Source of the DNA: Glycocaulis alkaliphilus
GTDB taxonomy: Bacteria; Pseudomonadota; Alphaproteobacteria; Caulobacterales; Maricaulaceae
DNA: 64,000 bases
NCBI RefSeq assembly: GCF_004000605.1
Contig: NZ_CP018911.1
Coordinates: 1-64,000, forward strand
Direction: 5' to 3'
The translations under genes and the position numbers were made by a program. This document shows, one piece after another, positions 35,751 through 43,781 of this stretch (the first letter of the stretch is position 1; each line of letters starts with the position of its first letter). Below the pieces are notes generated by a model that searched no databases, was not told where the DNA came from, and worked only from the letters and a program-made list of their open reading frames with translations.

Positions 35751-38357
35751 ATGCCCACGCAAGGCGAGATCACGGCGGTTCTCGGGCCGACCAATACCGG
35801 CAAGACCCATCTTGCCCTGACGCGCATGCTGGGGCGCTCCTCCGGCGTGATGGGCCTGCCTTTGCGCCTGCTGGCCCGTGAGCTTTACGACCGCGTAGTC
35901 AAGGCCAAGGGGCCGGGGGCGGCGGCGCTGATCACCGGCGAGGAAAAGATCGTGCCGAAAAGCGCGCGCTATTTCCTCTGCACGGTGGAGGCCATGCCTC
36001 TGGATATGCGCCCCGCCTTCCTCGCGATCGACGAAATCCAGCTCGCCGCAGACCCGGACCGGGGCCACGTCTTCACTGACAGGCTCCTGCATGCGCGCGG
36101 GAGCGAGGAGACCATGCTGCTGGGCTCCTCGACCATGGCGCCCATGCTCTCCCGGCTGGTACCCGATGCGCAAAGGGTGGAGCGCGAACGCTTTTCCACC
36201 CTCACCTATTCTGGCCCGAAAAAGCTCGGCAAGCTGCCGCGCCGCTCCGCCATTGTCGCCTTCTCGGCAGAAGATGTGTACGCGATTGCAGAGCTGATAC
36301 GCCGCCAGCGCGGCGGGGCCGCTGTGGTGATGGGCGCGCTCTCCCCGCGCACCCGCAACGCGCAAGTTGAGCTCTACCAGTCCGGCGAGGTGGACTATCT
36401 CATCGCCACCGACGCTATCGGCATGGGCCTCAACATGGATGTCGACCATGTCGCCTTTGCCGCCTTCTCCAAGTTCGACGGCCATCGCCGCCGCCGCTTG
36501 CGGCCCGACGAGATCGGCCAGATTGCCGGGCGCGCAGGCCGCTTCCGCTCCGATGGCACGTTTGGCGAGACAGGTGATGCACGCGCGCTCGATGCCGAGA
36601 CCATTCAGGCGGTAGAGAACCATGAGTTCGCGCCGGTGACGAAGCTGACCTGGCGCAATAGCGCGCTGGACTTTTCCTCGCTGGAAGCCCTTCGCAACTC
36701 GCTGGCAAGGCCCTGCCCCGCCAAAGGGCTGGAACGGGTGCGCGGCGCGCTGGACGAGCAGGTGCTTGAAACCCTGAGCGCGGATGGCGAGGTGCGTGGC
36801 TGGACGCGCACGCGCGGCGGACTGGAAACCTTGTGGGATGTCTGCCGCATCCCTGATTTCCGCAAGACCACCGTGGACGAGCATGCCCGCCTGTCGCGCC
36901 AGATATACGCCTATCTGATGAGCCGTGAGGGGGTGTTGCCCGATGCCTGGCTGGACGGTCAGCTGGCGCGTGTGTCCGGCACGGCCGGTGATGTCGCCAC
37001 CCTGTCCCAGCGTCTCGCCCATGTGCGCACCTGGGCCTATGCGGCCAACCGTCCCGGCTGGACACGCGACCCGGCCCACTGGCAGGCACGCACACGCGAG
37101 GTGGAAGATGCGCTGTCGGACGCCCTGCACGAAGCCCTGATGACCCGTTTCATCGACCGGCGCACCTCAGCCCTTGTGAAGGGCCTGCGCGACAAGACCG
37201 ATCTGGCCGCCGGGGTGGACCATCGCGGTGAGGTGACGGTAGAGGGCCATTTTGTCGGCCGCCTCAAGGGCCTGCGCTTTGCACCCGACCATGCGGGCGG
37301 GCCGCTGGCGCAGCGCGCGGTCACCGGCGCGGCACTCAAGGCTGTGCGCCCGGAGATCAACCGGCGGCTCGGCGAGTTGGCGCGCGCGGACGCGGCCGAT
37401 CTGGAGCTGGATGGCGACGGTTATCTGGTCTGGCAGGGCGAGCGGACGGGAAAGCTCGCCCGGTCGGCAGACCGGCTGAACCCGGACGTCGTGCTCGTCG
37501 GCGGGGAACTGGGCGCGGCAGAAGCGATTGCCAGGGCGGCGCAGCGCCTGCAGCGCCACGTTGCCGGAGAGGTGTCGCGTCATCTGGGCGCCCTTGTCGC
37601 GCTCAAAAACCGGACCGGCGCCGATTCCGGTCTGGACGGGCTGGCGCGCGGTATAGGCTGGCGGTTGGTGGAAGCAGGCGGCGCCATGCCCCGCCACGAA
37701 CTGGCCAGTGACATAGCCCAGCTGTCCGCCCATGAGCGCCGCCAGCTGCGCAGCGCCGGAGTGCGTATTGGCGAGCACGCGGTCTTCCTGCCCGCCCTGC
37801 TCAAACCCCGCGCTGCCGGCCTCAACACGCTTCTTCATGCTGTGCATGCAGGCGACGCCGAGGCACGTTTCCGCCCGGCCCCCGGACGGGTATGCCTGCC
37901 CGCCCCGCAGGGCCGGCCGGCAACGGAAATGGCGTCAGCCGGCTATCTCGTCTGCGGGTCGCTGGCGGTGCGCATCGATATGCTGGAGCGCCTGGCCGAT
38001 GCGGTGCGCGAAGCAAGAAAACCGCATCCGCGCGGCTGGTTCGCGCTTGATGACACCATGATGGCCCTGCTCGGCCTGCCGATGGACGGTCTGGAGCAGG
38101 TTGTGCGTGCCCTTGGCTATACCCGCGTGAAAAAGGCGGCTGACAGCACGCCGGACCTCTGGTCAGCAACCCGCAAGGCGCGCAGCAAGCCCGCAGACAT
38201 CACCCGGCCTGCCACGCCGCCTGACGCCGCCAGCCCCTTCGCCCGGCTTGCCGAACTCGACTTGCCTCGCGCTCCGGCCCGGCGGCCTGCAAACAGCGGC
38301 AGAAAGCCCCGGCGCAAACGCGCTCCCCGTGCCGCGAAGGGATCGGGACCCACATGA
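35751..38357 (+). CDS. SUV3-like ATP-dependent RNA helicase
   Basis: An 868-residue helicase like mitochondrial SUV3. Walker A is LGPTNTGKTHLAL near 11, motif II is the unusual FLAIDEIQLA (DEIQ rather than DEAD), and motif VI is QIAGRAGRF. The middle third is helical and the C-terminal 60 residues are strongly basic (RRPANSGRKPRRKRAPRAAK). SUV3 proteins unwind RNA for decay; partners in bacteria are unproven. Its TGA overlaps the next gene's start (ATGA), coupling it to the S4 protein. Confidence 0.88.
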   Translation: MPTQGEITAVLGPTNTGKTHLALTRMLGRSSGVMGLPLRLLARELYDRVVKAKGPGAAALITGEEKIVPKSARYFLCTVEAMPLDMRPAFLAIDEIQLAADPDRGHVFTDRLLHARGSEETMLLGSSTMAPMLSRLVPDAQRVERERFSTLTYSGPKKLGKLPRRSAIVAFSAEDVYAIAELIRRQRGGAAVVMGALSPRTRNAQVELYQSGEVDYLIATDAIGMGLNMDVDHVAFAAFSKFDGHRRRRLRPDEIGQIAGRAGRFRSDGTFGETGDARALDAETIQAVENHEFAPVTKLTWRNSALDFSSLEALRNSLARPCPAKGLERVRGALDEQVLETLSADGEVRGWTRTRGGLETLWDVCRIPDFRKTTVDEHARLSRQIYAYLMSREGVLPDAWLDGQLARVSGTAGDVATLSQRLAHVRTWAYAANRPGWTRDPAHWQARTREVEDALSDALHEALMTRFIDRRTSALVKGLRDKTDLAAGVDHRGEVTVEGHFVGRLKGLRFAPDHAGGPLAQRAVTGAALKAVRPEINRRLGELARADAADLELDGDGYLVWQGERTGKLARSADRLNPDVVLVGGELGAAEAIARAAQRLQRHVAGEVSRHLGALVALKNRTGADSGLDGLARGIGWRLVEAGGAMPRHELASDIAQLSAHERRQLRSAGVRIGEHAVFLPALLKPRAAGLNTLLHAVHAGDAEARFRPAPGRVCLPAPQGRPATEMASAGYLVCGSLAVRIDMLERLADAVREARKPHPRGWFALDDTMMALLGLPMDGLEQVVRALGYTRVKKAADSTPDLWSATRKARSKPADITRPATPPDAASPFARLAELDLPRAPARRPANSGRKPRRKRAPRAAKGSGPT

Positions 38358-38665
38358 CTGGGCCAGCCTCCGGCGACGAAGCGCCAGAGCGTATCCGTAT
38401 TGATATCTGGCTGTTTCGCGCGCGCTTCCTCAAATCGCGCGCGCTGGCTGCCGATCTCGTCAATCGCGGCCATGTCAGGCTGGAACGGGGTGGACAGATC
38501 GTCAAAATTGCCAAGGCCGCCCATATCATCCAGCCCGGCGACATTCTCACCCTGCCGCTCAGACCTGTGCCGGCACGCATCGAGGTTTGCGCCATAGGCG
38601 AGCGGCGCGGCCCGCCTGCCGAGGCCAGAACGCTATACCGGACGCTGGATATCGCAGGACCGTGA
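38354..38665 (+). CDS. S4-domain RNA-binding protein (Hsp15-like)
   Basis: A 103-residue protein with an S4 domain: RIDIWLFRARFLKSRALAAD then VNRGHVRL and the strand AHIIQPGDILTL. Related to heat-shock protein Hsp15, which binds stalled 50S subunits. It is coupled to the SUV3-like helicase by a four-base overlap and precedes fdxA, a grouping conserved in the class. Exact RNA target unknown. Confidence 0.85.
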   Translation: MTGPASGDEAPERIRIDIWLFRARFLKSRALAADLVNRGHVRLERGGQIVKIAKAAHIIQPGDILTLPLRPVPARIEVCAIGERRGPPAEARTLYRTLDIAGP

Positions 38666-38744
38666 TTGACAAACCCCTTTGCGGGTTCCATCTCCGGCGC
38701 GCCGCCTGTCCGCCTTCCACGCCAACCGGAAACCTGACGCTGCC

Positions 38745-39086
38745 ATGACCTATATCGTCACTGACGCCTGCATACGCTGCAAGTTCACCGATTGCGTGGA
38801 AGTCTGTCCTGTGGACTGCTTTTATGAAGGCGAGAACATGCTCGTCATTCATCCCGACGAGTGCATTGATTGCGGCGTGTGTGAGCCGGAATGTCCTGTA
38901 GAGGCCATCAAGCCGGACACTGAAGACGATCCAGATGGCAAGTGGCTTGCCCTGAATTCAAAATACGCCACGGCCTGGCCAAACATTACCGTCCGCAAGG
39001 ACCCGCCTGCAGATGCCGCTGAATTCGAGACGGTGTCTGGCAAGTTGGACAAGTACTTTTCCGACAAGCCGGGCTCAGGCGATTAA
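38745..39086 (+). CDS. fdxA: ferredoxin FdxA ([3Fe-4S]/[4Fe-4S] type)
   Basis: A 113-residue seven-iron ferredoxin. Two cluster motifs are visible: [17 protein letters not shown] (about 9-25) and [15 protein letters not shown] (about 40-54). The 113-residue length with the C-terminal [11 protein letters not shown] extension matches the FdxA family. The ATG at 38745 opens the conserved MTYIVTDAC; a frame 22 codons longer is not conserved. It sits between the S4 protein and carD. Confidence 0.94.
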   Translation: MTYIVTDACIRCKFTDCVEVCPVDCFYEGENMLVIHPDECIDCGVCEPECPVEAIKPDTEDDPDGKWLALNSKYATAWPNITVRKDPPADAAEFETVSGKLDKYFSDKPGSGD

Positions 39087-39326
39087 CTTCGTATTTACTG
39101 TTGTGGCGAAACCGTTAAACATTCACAAACGCAGCAATTGAATTTCTGTCACGATTGTGGTAGCTTGTTCGTCTTCGATAACCGCGCCTGAAGCGGACCC
39201 CTCAGGGAATTGCTTTGATCTGATCTATTGTCTTCACCATCACTTCCCCGGTTCTCACCGGCGGGAGGGCTGTTGACAATTATCAGTGCCCCGAAGGCTC
39301 CGTGCGCGCTGGCCAAGAGAGTGTCG

Positions 39327-39844
39327 ATGACCAAGAAAACCGCCAATGACAACAAGTCCTTCAAAAAAGGTGATTACATCGTCTATCCGGCTCACGGCGT
39401 AGGCCGCGTGACCGGGTGGAGAAGGAAACCGTGGCAGGCTTCGATATTGAAGTTTATGTCGTTTCCTTCGAGCAGGACAAAATGACACTGCGAGTGCCAA
39501 CCGCGAAAGCCATCGCGTCAGGCATGCGTCCGCTGGCCAATGACAAAGTGCTGGCCGACGCCCTGAAAACCCTGCGTGGCAAGGCCAAGGTGAAGCGTAC
39601 CATGTGGAGCCGCCGCGCCCAGGAATATGAAGCCAAGATCAATTCCGGCGACCTGATCTCCATCGCCGAAGTGGTACGCGACCTGCACCGGCACGAAGAC
39701 CAGCCCGAACCCTCCTATTCCGAGCGCCAGCTTTATGAATCCGCGCTGGACCGGATGGTGCGCGAGGTTGCTGCCGTGGAGAAGGTCGACCGTGACAAGG
39801 CGCTGGAAATCCTCTCCACCTCCTTGCAGAAGAAAGCCGCCTAA
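39327..39844 (+). pseudogene. carD: carD (CarD/CdnL transcription factor), frame broken by one missing base
   Basis: The ATG at 39327 starts MTKKTANDNKSFKKGDYIVYPAHGVGRVTG, the RNA-polymerase-interacting domain of CarD (quoted here in two joined parts: MTKKTANDNKSFKKGDY and IVYPAHGVGRVTG). After Gly the frame reads WRRKPW, while the next frame continues correctly as VEKETVAGFDIEVYVVSFEQ to the natural end at 39844. One base is missing at 39414-39416, where ACCGGGTGGAG would be ACCGGGGTGGAG. Restored, the protein is 172 residues, normal length. CarD stabilises open promoter complexes at rRNA and growth genes. The rest is conserved, so a sequence error is likelier than decay. Confidence 0.85.
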
Positions 39845-39871
39845 GGCGCACGCTTCCTTCCCGATCTGACG

Positions 39872-39903
39872 AAACGCCCCGCCCTTGCCGGCGGGGTGTT
39901 TTC
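39872..39903 (+). terminator. Rho-independent terminator after carD
   Basis: AAACGCCCCGCC and GGCGGGGTGTTT form a stem with one mismatch and a CTTGCC-like loop, followed by TTTTC. It is 27 bases after the carD stop and before rpoH. Confidence 0.85.
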
Positions 39904-40012
39904 GTTTGCGCCCGGCCCGGCTGCACAGAATGAGGCACAAATATGATCCGGTGAACGCGGTTCACCGTAAAGGCTGGTGAAATCCGATGCCGCCCTTGCC
40001 GGAGTAGCGTCC

Positions 40013-40906
40013 ATGTCCACCCAGCCTTCTGCCCGCCGCAGTGCCGATCCTGACCGCCAGTTCATGAAAACGGCCATGGCCGTACCGCTGCTGGAGCGCG
40101 AGGAAGAACTGGCGCTGGCAACAGCCTGGCGCGAGGAGGGTGATGAGCAGGCCCTGCACAAGCTCACCACGGCCTATATGCGCCTCGTCATCGCGGTGGC
40201 GGCACGTTTCCGCCAGTACGGCCTGCCCTTCGCTGATCTGGTGCAGGAGGGCAATATCGGCCTGATGCAGGCGGCAGCCCGGTTCGAGCCGGAGCGGGGC
40301 TTGCGCTTTTCCACCTATGCCAGCTGGTGGATACGCTCTTCGATCCAGGATTATGTGCTGCGCAACTGGTCGATCGTGCGCACCGGCACCACGGCCGCCC
40401 AGAAATCGCTGTTTTTCAATCTGCGCCGCCTGCGCGCCCTGATCAGCGATGTGAGCGGGGGCGCACTGACGCCGGAAAACCGTGCCTATGTCGCCGAAGC
40501 GCTCAAAGTCGGTGAAGACGATGTGGACGCGATGGCCGCACGCCTGGCCGCCGTTGACCGCTCGCTGAACGCGCCCTTCACCGAAGAGGGTGAAGGCGAG
40601 TGGCAGGATCTGCTCGCTGATGACCGCCCTGACCCTGAAGCGGCTGTGATGGATGCGCGCGACACGGCCACGCGCCAGAACTGGATCAGCGAGGCCATGA
40701 GCCGCCTGAGCGAGCGCGAGCGTCACATCATCACGCAGCGCCGCCTTACCGAAGAATCCGTCACGCTGGAAAAGCTCGGCGAGGAGCTGGGTATCTCCAA
40801 GGAGAGGGTGCGCCAGATCGAACATCAGGCGCTGATGAAGCTGAAAAAATCCCTGACCGAAATTGTCGGCGATCCTGAAGAGGCCGGACTGGTTCCGGCA
40901 GGGTAG
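40013..40906 (+). CDS. rpoH: RNA polymerase sigma-32 factor
   Basis: A 297-residue heat-shock sigma factor. Region 2 shows MRLVIAVAARFRQYGLPFAD, DLVQEGNIGLMQAA and RFSTYASWWIR; the RpoH box is present as QKSLFFNLRRLR near 137; region 4 ends KERVRQIEHQALMKLKK. GGAG precedes the ATG at 40013; an upstream GTG at 39977 is possible. Alphaproteobacteria often have more than one RpoH. It follows carD but behind a terminator, so it has its own promoter. Confidence 0.93.
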   Translation: MSTQPSARRSADPDRQFMKTAMAVPLLEREEELALATAWREEGDEQALHKLTTAYMRLVIAVAARFRQYGLPFADLVQEGNIGLMQAAARFEPERGLRFSTYASWWIRSSIQDYVLRNWSIVRTGTTAAQKSLFFNLRRLRALISDVSGGALTPENRAYVAEALKVGEDDVDAMAARLAAVDRSLNAPFTEEGEGEWQDLLADDRPDPEAAVMDARDTATRQNWISEAMSRLSERERHIITQRRLTEESVTLEKLGEELGISKERVRQIEHQALMKLKKSLTEIVGDPEEAGLVPAG

Positions 40907-40921
40907 CCTGTTGGGCCAGCC

Positions 40922-41749
40922 TTAACGCCCGGGCAGCCGCGCTGCCTCAGGTGCATCCACCAGCTCCAGCGCCTCCGGGTGGTCGAGCAAGATCATCGGG
41001 CCATTCTCGGCATACATCCAGCCACGCACCCGCACCACGGCGCCTTCCAGCGCGCGCAGATCAATGCCGTGCGCCTCGAAGCGGCGCTGGTCGCGGCGCA
41101 TGACCTGCACGGTGAAATCAGTGCGCCAGTCCGTGCCGAAATTGAGATAGATGCGGCCATCGCGCGCGGCGCCGGTGGAGATGACCCGCCCTTCCACGAT
41201 CTGAACACTGTCCAGCCAGGGCGCGAGCGCGTTGGGATCGGTAGTGTGAACCAGAAGATCGCGCAAACCCCACGCGCCGAGCCCTGCCAGCCTTGCCTCC
41301 TCCTCCAGCACAAGAAGCCGGGAGGTGTGCGCCGTGTTGTCGCCATGGCTGTCGACAGCGGCCAGCCCCTCGCCCACGAGGATTTCCTGCAGGGTAGAGC
41401 CGTCACCGCGCGTGGCGGTCACCAGAAGCGCGCCATAGCGATTGCGGCCCGGCCCGGCAGGGATAAGCACCAGATTGCCGCCAACCTCGTCCAGCAGGAC
41501 CTGTAGCCGTGCCAACGCCAGTTCTGCAGACGGGCCAGAACGCGGCGTGCGTATCCCGGCCAGACGTATATCGGCCACCTCGCCTTCAATCTCCAGCGTG
41601 AAACGGTCTCCGCTGATGGCGCGGGCGCCAGACGGGCTTTCAGCCAGTGGCGCCGCTTCTGGTCCGGCCGTTGGCGGAGCGCCGCAGGCAGCAAGGCAGA
41701 AAGCAATGAGCGCCGCTGCGATTATCCTTCCCACCTGGCCCTTCCCCAT
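40922..41749 (-). CDS. lipoprotein with degenerate SNase (thermonuclease-like) fold
   Basis: A 275-residue lipoprotein (lipobox CLAAC, Cys22). Residues about 45-150 follow the nuclease fold: DRFTLEIEGEVADIRLAGIR, then RNRYGALLV and LQEILVGEGLAAV. The arginine of IRL is kept, but the catalytic acid of the TPE motif is replaced (TPR) and the second arginine of YGR is alanine (YGA), so it is probably not a nuclease. A second OB-like region (about 185-260) follows. It may be last in the metal operon, 58 bp after the MerT-like gene. Confidence 0.65.
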   Translation of the reverse strand: MGKGQVGRIIAAALIAFCLAACGAPPTAGPEAAPLAESPSGARAISGDRFTLEIEGEVADIRLAGIRTPRSGPSAELALARLQVLLDEVGGNLVLIPAGPGRNRYGALLVTATRGDGSTLQEILVGEGLAAVDSHGDNTAHTSRLLVLEEEARLAGLGAWGLRDLLVHTTDPNALAPWLDSVQIVEGRVISTGAARDGRIYLNFGTDWRTDFTVQVMRRDQRRFEAHGIDLRALEGAVVRVRGWMYAENGPMILLDHPEALELVDAPEAARLPGR

Positions 41750-41807
41750 CCCGCTTCACCCCAGTCTGACAAGACATCAGAGCGGAGTGAAGCGCAAACG
41801 GGTGCCG

Positions 41808-42188
41808 CTAGAAGAAGAGCGCGGCGGCAAAGAAGGCGAAGAAGAAGCCGACCGCCCACACTATCGCGGCCACGATCAGCACGATCCCGCCCCAGCGCCG
41901 CATCCTCGCGCAGGCTGCCGCCTGTTTTGGGTCTGCGGGGCAGGGTGCATTGCGGGTGAACCATCGCATCGCGAAAGCGCCCAGCAGCAACGCGCCCGAC
42001 AGGGCAAAGAGCGGCCCCTTCCAGGCGGTGAACGCCACCAGACCCGGCACATTGGCCACCAGCCCCGCCATCACCGCGCCCGCCCCGATGGTCACGAGCA
42101 GGGCTGGCAGGGCGCAGCAGATGAGGGTGGATAGGCTGGCAAAGAGGGCGAGGGCCGGAGCCCCCGCCTCGCGGAAGACAAGCCGCAT
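41808..42188 (-). CDS. MerT-like membrane metal transporter
   Basis: A 126-residue inner-membrane protein with three to four helices. The first helix carries the vicinal pair in LICCALPALL (Cys24, Cys25), and a second pair follows in the loop after helix 3 (APCPADPKQAAAC, Cys83 and Cys93). This is the cysteine pattern of MerT, which passes Hg(II) inward from MerP. The start overlaps the MerP-like stop by one base (TAATG). No merA, merR or merB is near, so the metal could be something else. Confidence 0.65.
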   Translation of the reverse strand: MRLVFREAGAPALALFASLSTLICCALPALLVTIGAGAVMAGLVANVPGLVAFTAWKGPLFALSGALLLGAFAMRWFTRNAPCPADPKQAAACARMRRWGGIVLIVAAIVWAVGFFFAFFAAALFF

Positions 42189-42562
42189 TACAACGCCTCC
42201 GGACGGGCGATGCCATTGGCCTGATAGCCCGAACGCCGGATCAGGTCGGTAATCGTGGCATCGTCCAGCGTCTGGCCTTCATGGACCACGAAGGTCAGCG
42301 TCTTGGCATCGAGATCGACCGTCGCCGCAGCGACTTCTGAACGCCGTTCGAATGTGCGCGTCATGGCGAGCGCGCAGAAATCGCACACCGCCCCCAGCAC
42401 ATCGACGATCACCAGCGAGCCACCCTCATCGAGGGCGCTTCTCATGGCGGGCGTGATCTGGCTTTCCGACAGGGCGGTTTCCTGAGCCAGCGCATGGGGC
42501 GCAGCGCTCAGCGCCGGGGTGACAGCAAGGGCGAAAGCAAGCGTGATTTGGCGAATAGACAT
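42188..42562 (-). CDS. periplasmic MerP/HMA-like metal-binding protein
   Basis: A 124-residue secreted protein (signal peptide 1-27). The body matches a heavy-metal-associated fold: GGSLVIVDVLGAVCDFCALA with a CxxC pair (Cys60, Cys63), then VAAATVDLDAKTLTFVV and a closing strand before RRSGYQANGI. In Mer systems such a protein hands metal to MerT, and the MerT-like gene follows with a one-base overlap. AAGGAG precedes the ATG. An N-terminal helical segment (about 30-47) is unlike plain MerP. Confidence 0.7.
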   Translation of the reverse strand: MSIRQITLAFALAVTPALSAAPHALAQETALSESQITPAMRSALDEGGSLVIVDVLGAVCDFCALAMTRTFERRSEVAAATVDLDAKTLTFVVHEGQTLDDATITDLIRRSGYQANGIARPEAL

Positions 42563-42594
42563 GGAATGTCTCCTTTTAATCGGGAATGGCCGCT

Positions 42595-43239
42595 TCAGAA
42601 GCGGTACTGGAACTGGAGGAAAGGCTGGTCGTCGGTGACCGACCAGCCGGCCTCGGCCATGAGCGGTCCTTGAAAGAAGCGCACCAGCGGGGTGACACCG
42701 ACGGGGTTCTCCGCCTGCGGATTGTGCTCCACCTGCACCATCAGCCAGGTGTGGAGCGCGCCGTAATTGGCCACATAGGGCGCAACCCCCAGCCTGGCGG
42801 CCTGCATGGCCTTTTCGCCGGTGGTCTCTCCGGCAAAGCCTCTGGCCATGTAGGAGACGAACCAGCGGCGCGTCTCCCAGTCGGCCATCACGCCGAGCGA
42901 ACCAGCCGCGCCCGTGCCTGCCGGGTTGCCGTCGACGCCAGATCCGATACCGACCGCACCAAACAAATAGAGATTGGCCTGATAGTCCTCACCGAACCAG
43001 CGATTGGCGAGCCATGTGGCCTGCACACCGTGGAAGACGTGATCATCCTCCCGGTGCCATTCACCGCGATAGCCAATGGAGTAGCGGTGATGGGGCGTGT
43101 AGTGCGCCCAGATGGCGCTCATATCGCGGTCATGTTCCACGATGAGCGTTCTGCCGCCCTCATAGGATACCGGACGGGCATCTGCGATGCCGCCGGATGC
43201 AAGCGCCAGCAAGGCACCTGCGAAGATATATGCTCTCAA
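42595..43239 (-). CDS. small outer-membrane beta-barrel-like protein in metal operon
   Basis: A 214-residue protein with a signal peptide (MRAYIFAGALLALASGGIADA) and alternating strands such as RYSIGYRGEW, FHGVQATWLANRWF and FLQFQYRF, ending in the Phe typical of outer-membrane proteins. His and Glu are frequent. The start is TTG at 43239 with AAGGA upstream and no other good start. It is the second gene of the operon, between a Cys/His-rich protein and the MerP-like protein. An outer-membrane pore for the metal is an inference. Confidence 0.6.
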   Translation of the reverse strand: MRAYIFAGALLALASGGIADARPVSYEGGRTLIVEHDRDMSAIWAHYTPHHRYSIGYRGEWHREDDHVFHGVQATWLANRWFGEDYQANLYLFGAVGIGSGVDGNPAGTGAAGSLGVMADWETRRWFVSYMARGFAGETTGEKAMQAARLGVAPYVANYGALHTWLMVQVEHNPQAENPVGVTPLVRFFQGPLMAEAGWSVTDDQPFLQFQYRF

Positions 43240-43307
43240 GGGATAGTCCTTCCCGTCTGATCATTTCCGAAGAGGCGCGGACAGAGCCGCGCCGGTTCAA
43301 GGAAGGA

Positions 43308-43667
43308 TCAGATCCGGGGAGGGGGCGGGTCGTGCGCAGGCGCAGACGAGAGGACCGTCTTCACGGCGAACAGGCGCGGTGCGCCGTGCAGGGCCACGCC
43401 GTCAAGAAAAGCGGCATCCACCGAGAGCCCGGACGCCAGCGCGCAATCAATACACGCTGCGCCGCCCTGACAGGCTTCATCGCCATGCAGGGCAGGATGC
43501 AGGTCGTCGTGAGACACCGGCGCCGGTTCGTGACAGGGCGGACGGCTTGCCGGAGCAGCGTGAGACGCCGTTTCGGCAGCCTCCACAACCGGCATGGCAA
43601 GCGCGCAATTGGCCGAGCCGGTAACGGCAAGGCCATGCATGACAAGGCTGGCAAGAAGCGCGCGCAT
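43308..43667 (-). CDS. secreted Cys/His-rich protein, first gene of metal operon
   Basis: A 119-residue protein with a hydrophobic signal-like start (MRALLASLVMHGLAV). The centre is a dense metal-ligand stretch: PPCHEPAPVSHDDLHPALHG and EACQGGAACIDC, with four cysteines and five histidines in about forty residues. It looks like a small periplasmic metal-binding protein of a copper/mercury locus. I do not recognise a defined family with confidence. It heads the operon, 115 bp after the TonB receptor gene and its terminator. Confidence 0.55.
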   Translation of the reverse strand: MRALLASLVMHGLAVTGSANCALAMPVVEAAETASHAAPASRPPCHEPAPVSHDDLHPALHGDEACQGGAACIDCALASGLSVDAAFLDGVALHGAPRLFAVKTVLSSAPAHDPPPPRI

Positions 43668-43720
43668 GACGTGTCTATACCCGCTCTGCCCGTCCGGAAC
43701 CAGTCACAAGCCGGTTATCC

Positions 43721-43753
43721 AAAAAGAAAGGGCGCGAGGTTTCCCCCGCGCCC
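43721..43753 (-). terminator. Rho-independent terminator of the TonB receptor gene
   Basis: On the minus strand GGGCGCG and CGCGCCC enclose a ten-base loop and are followed by TTTCTTTTT. It lies 29 bases after the receptor stop and separates it from the metal operon. Confidence 0.82.
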
Positions 43754-43781
43754 CTCATTTCAGGCATTCAGGCTATATGGC

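Noticed and set aside
35721-37130. 469-codon frame on the minus strand
   Set aside because: Antisense to the SUV3-like helicase, whose helicase motifs are clear.
39411-39418. Programmed frameshift in carD
   Set aside because: No slippery heptamer or stimulatory hairpin is evident, and CarD is not known to use one; a missing G explains it.
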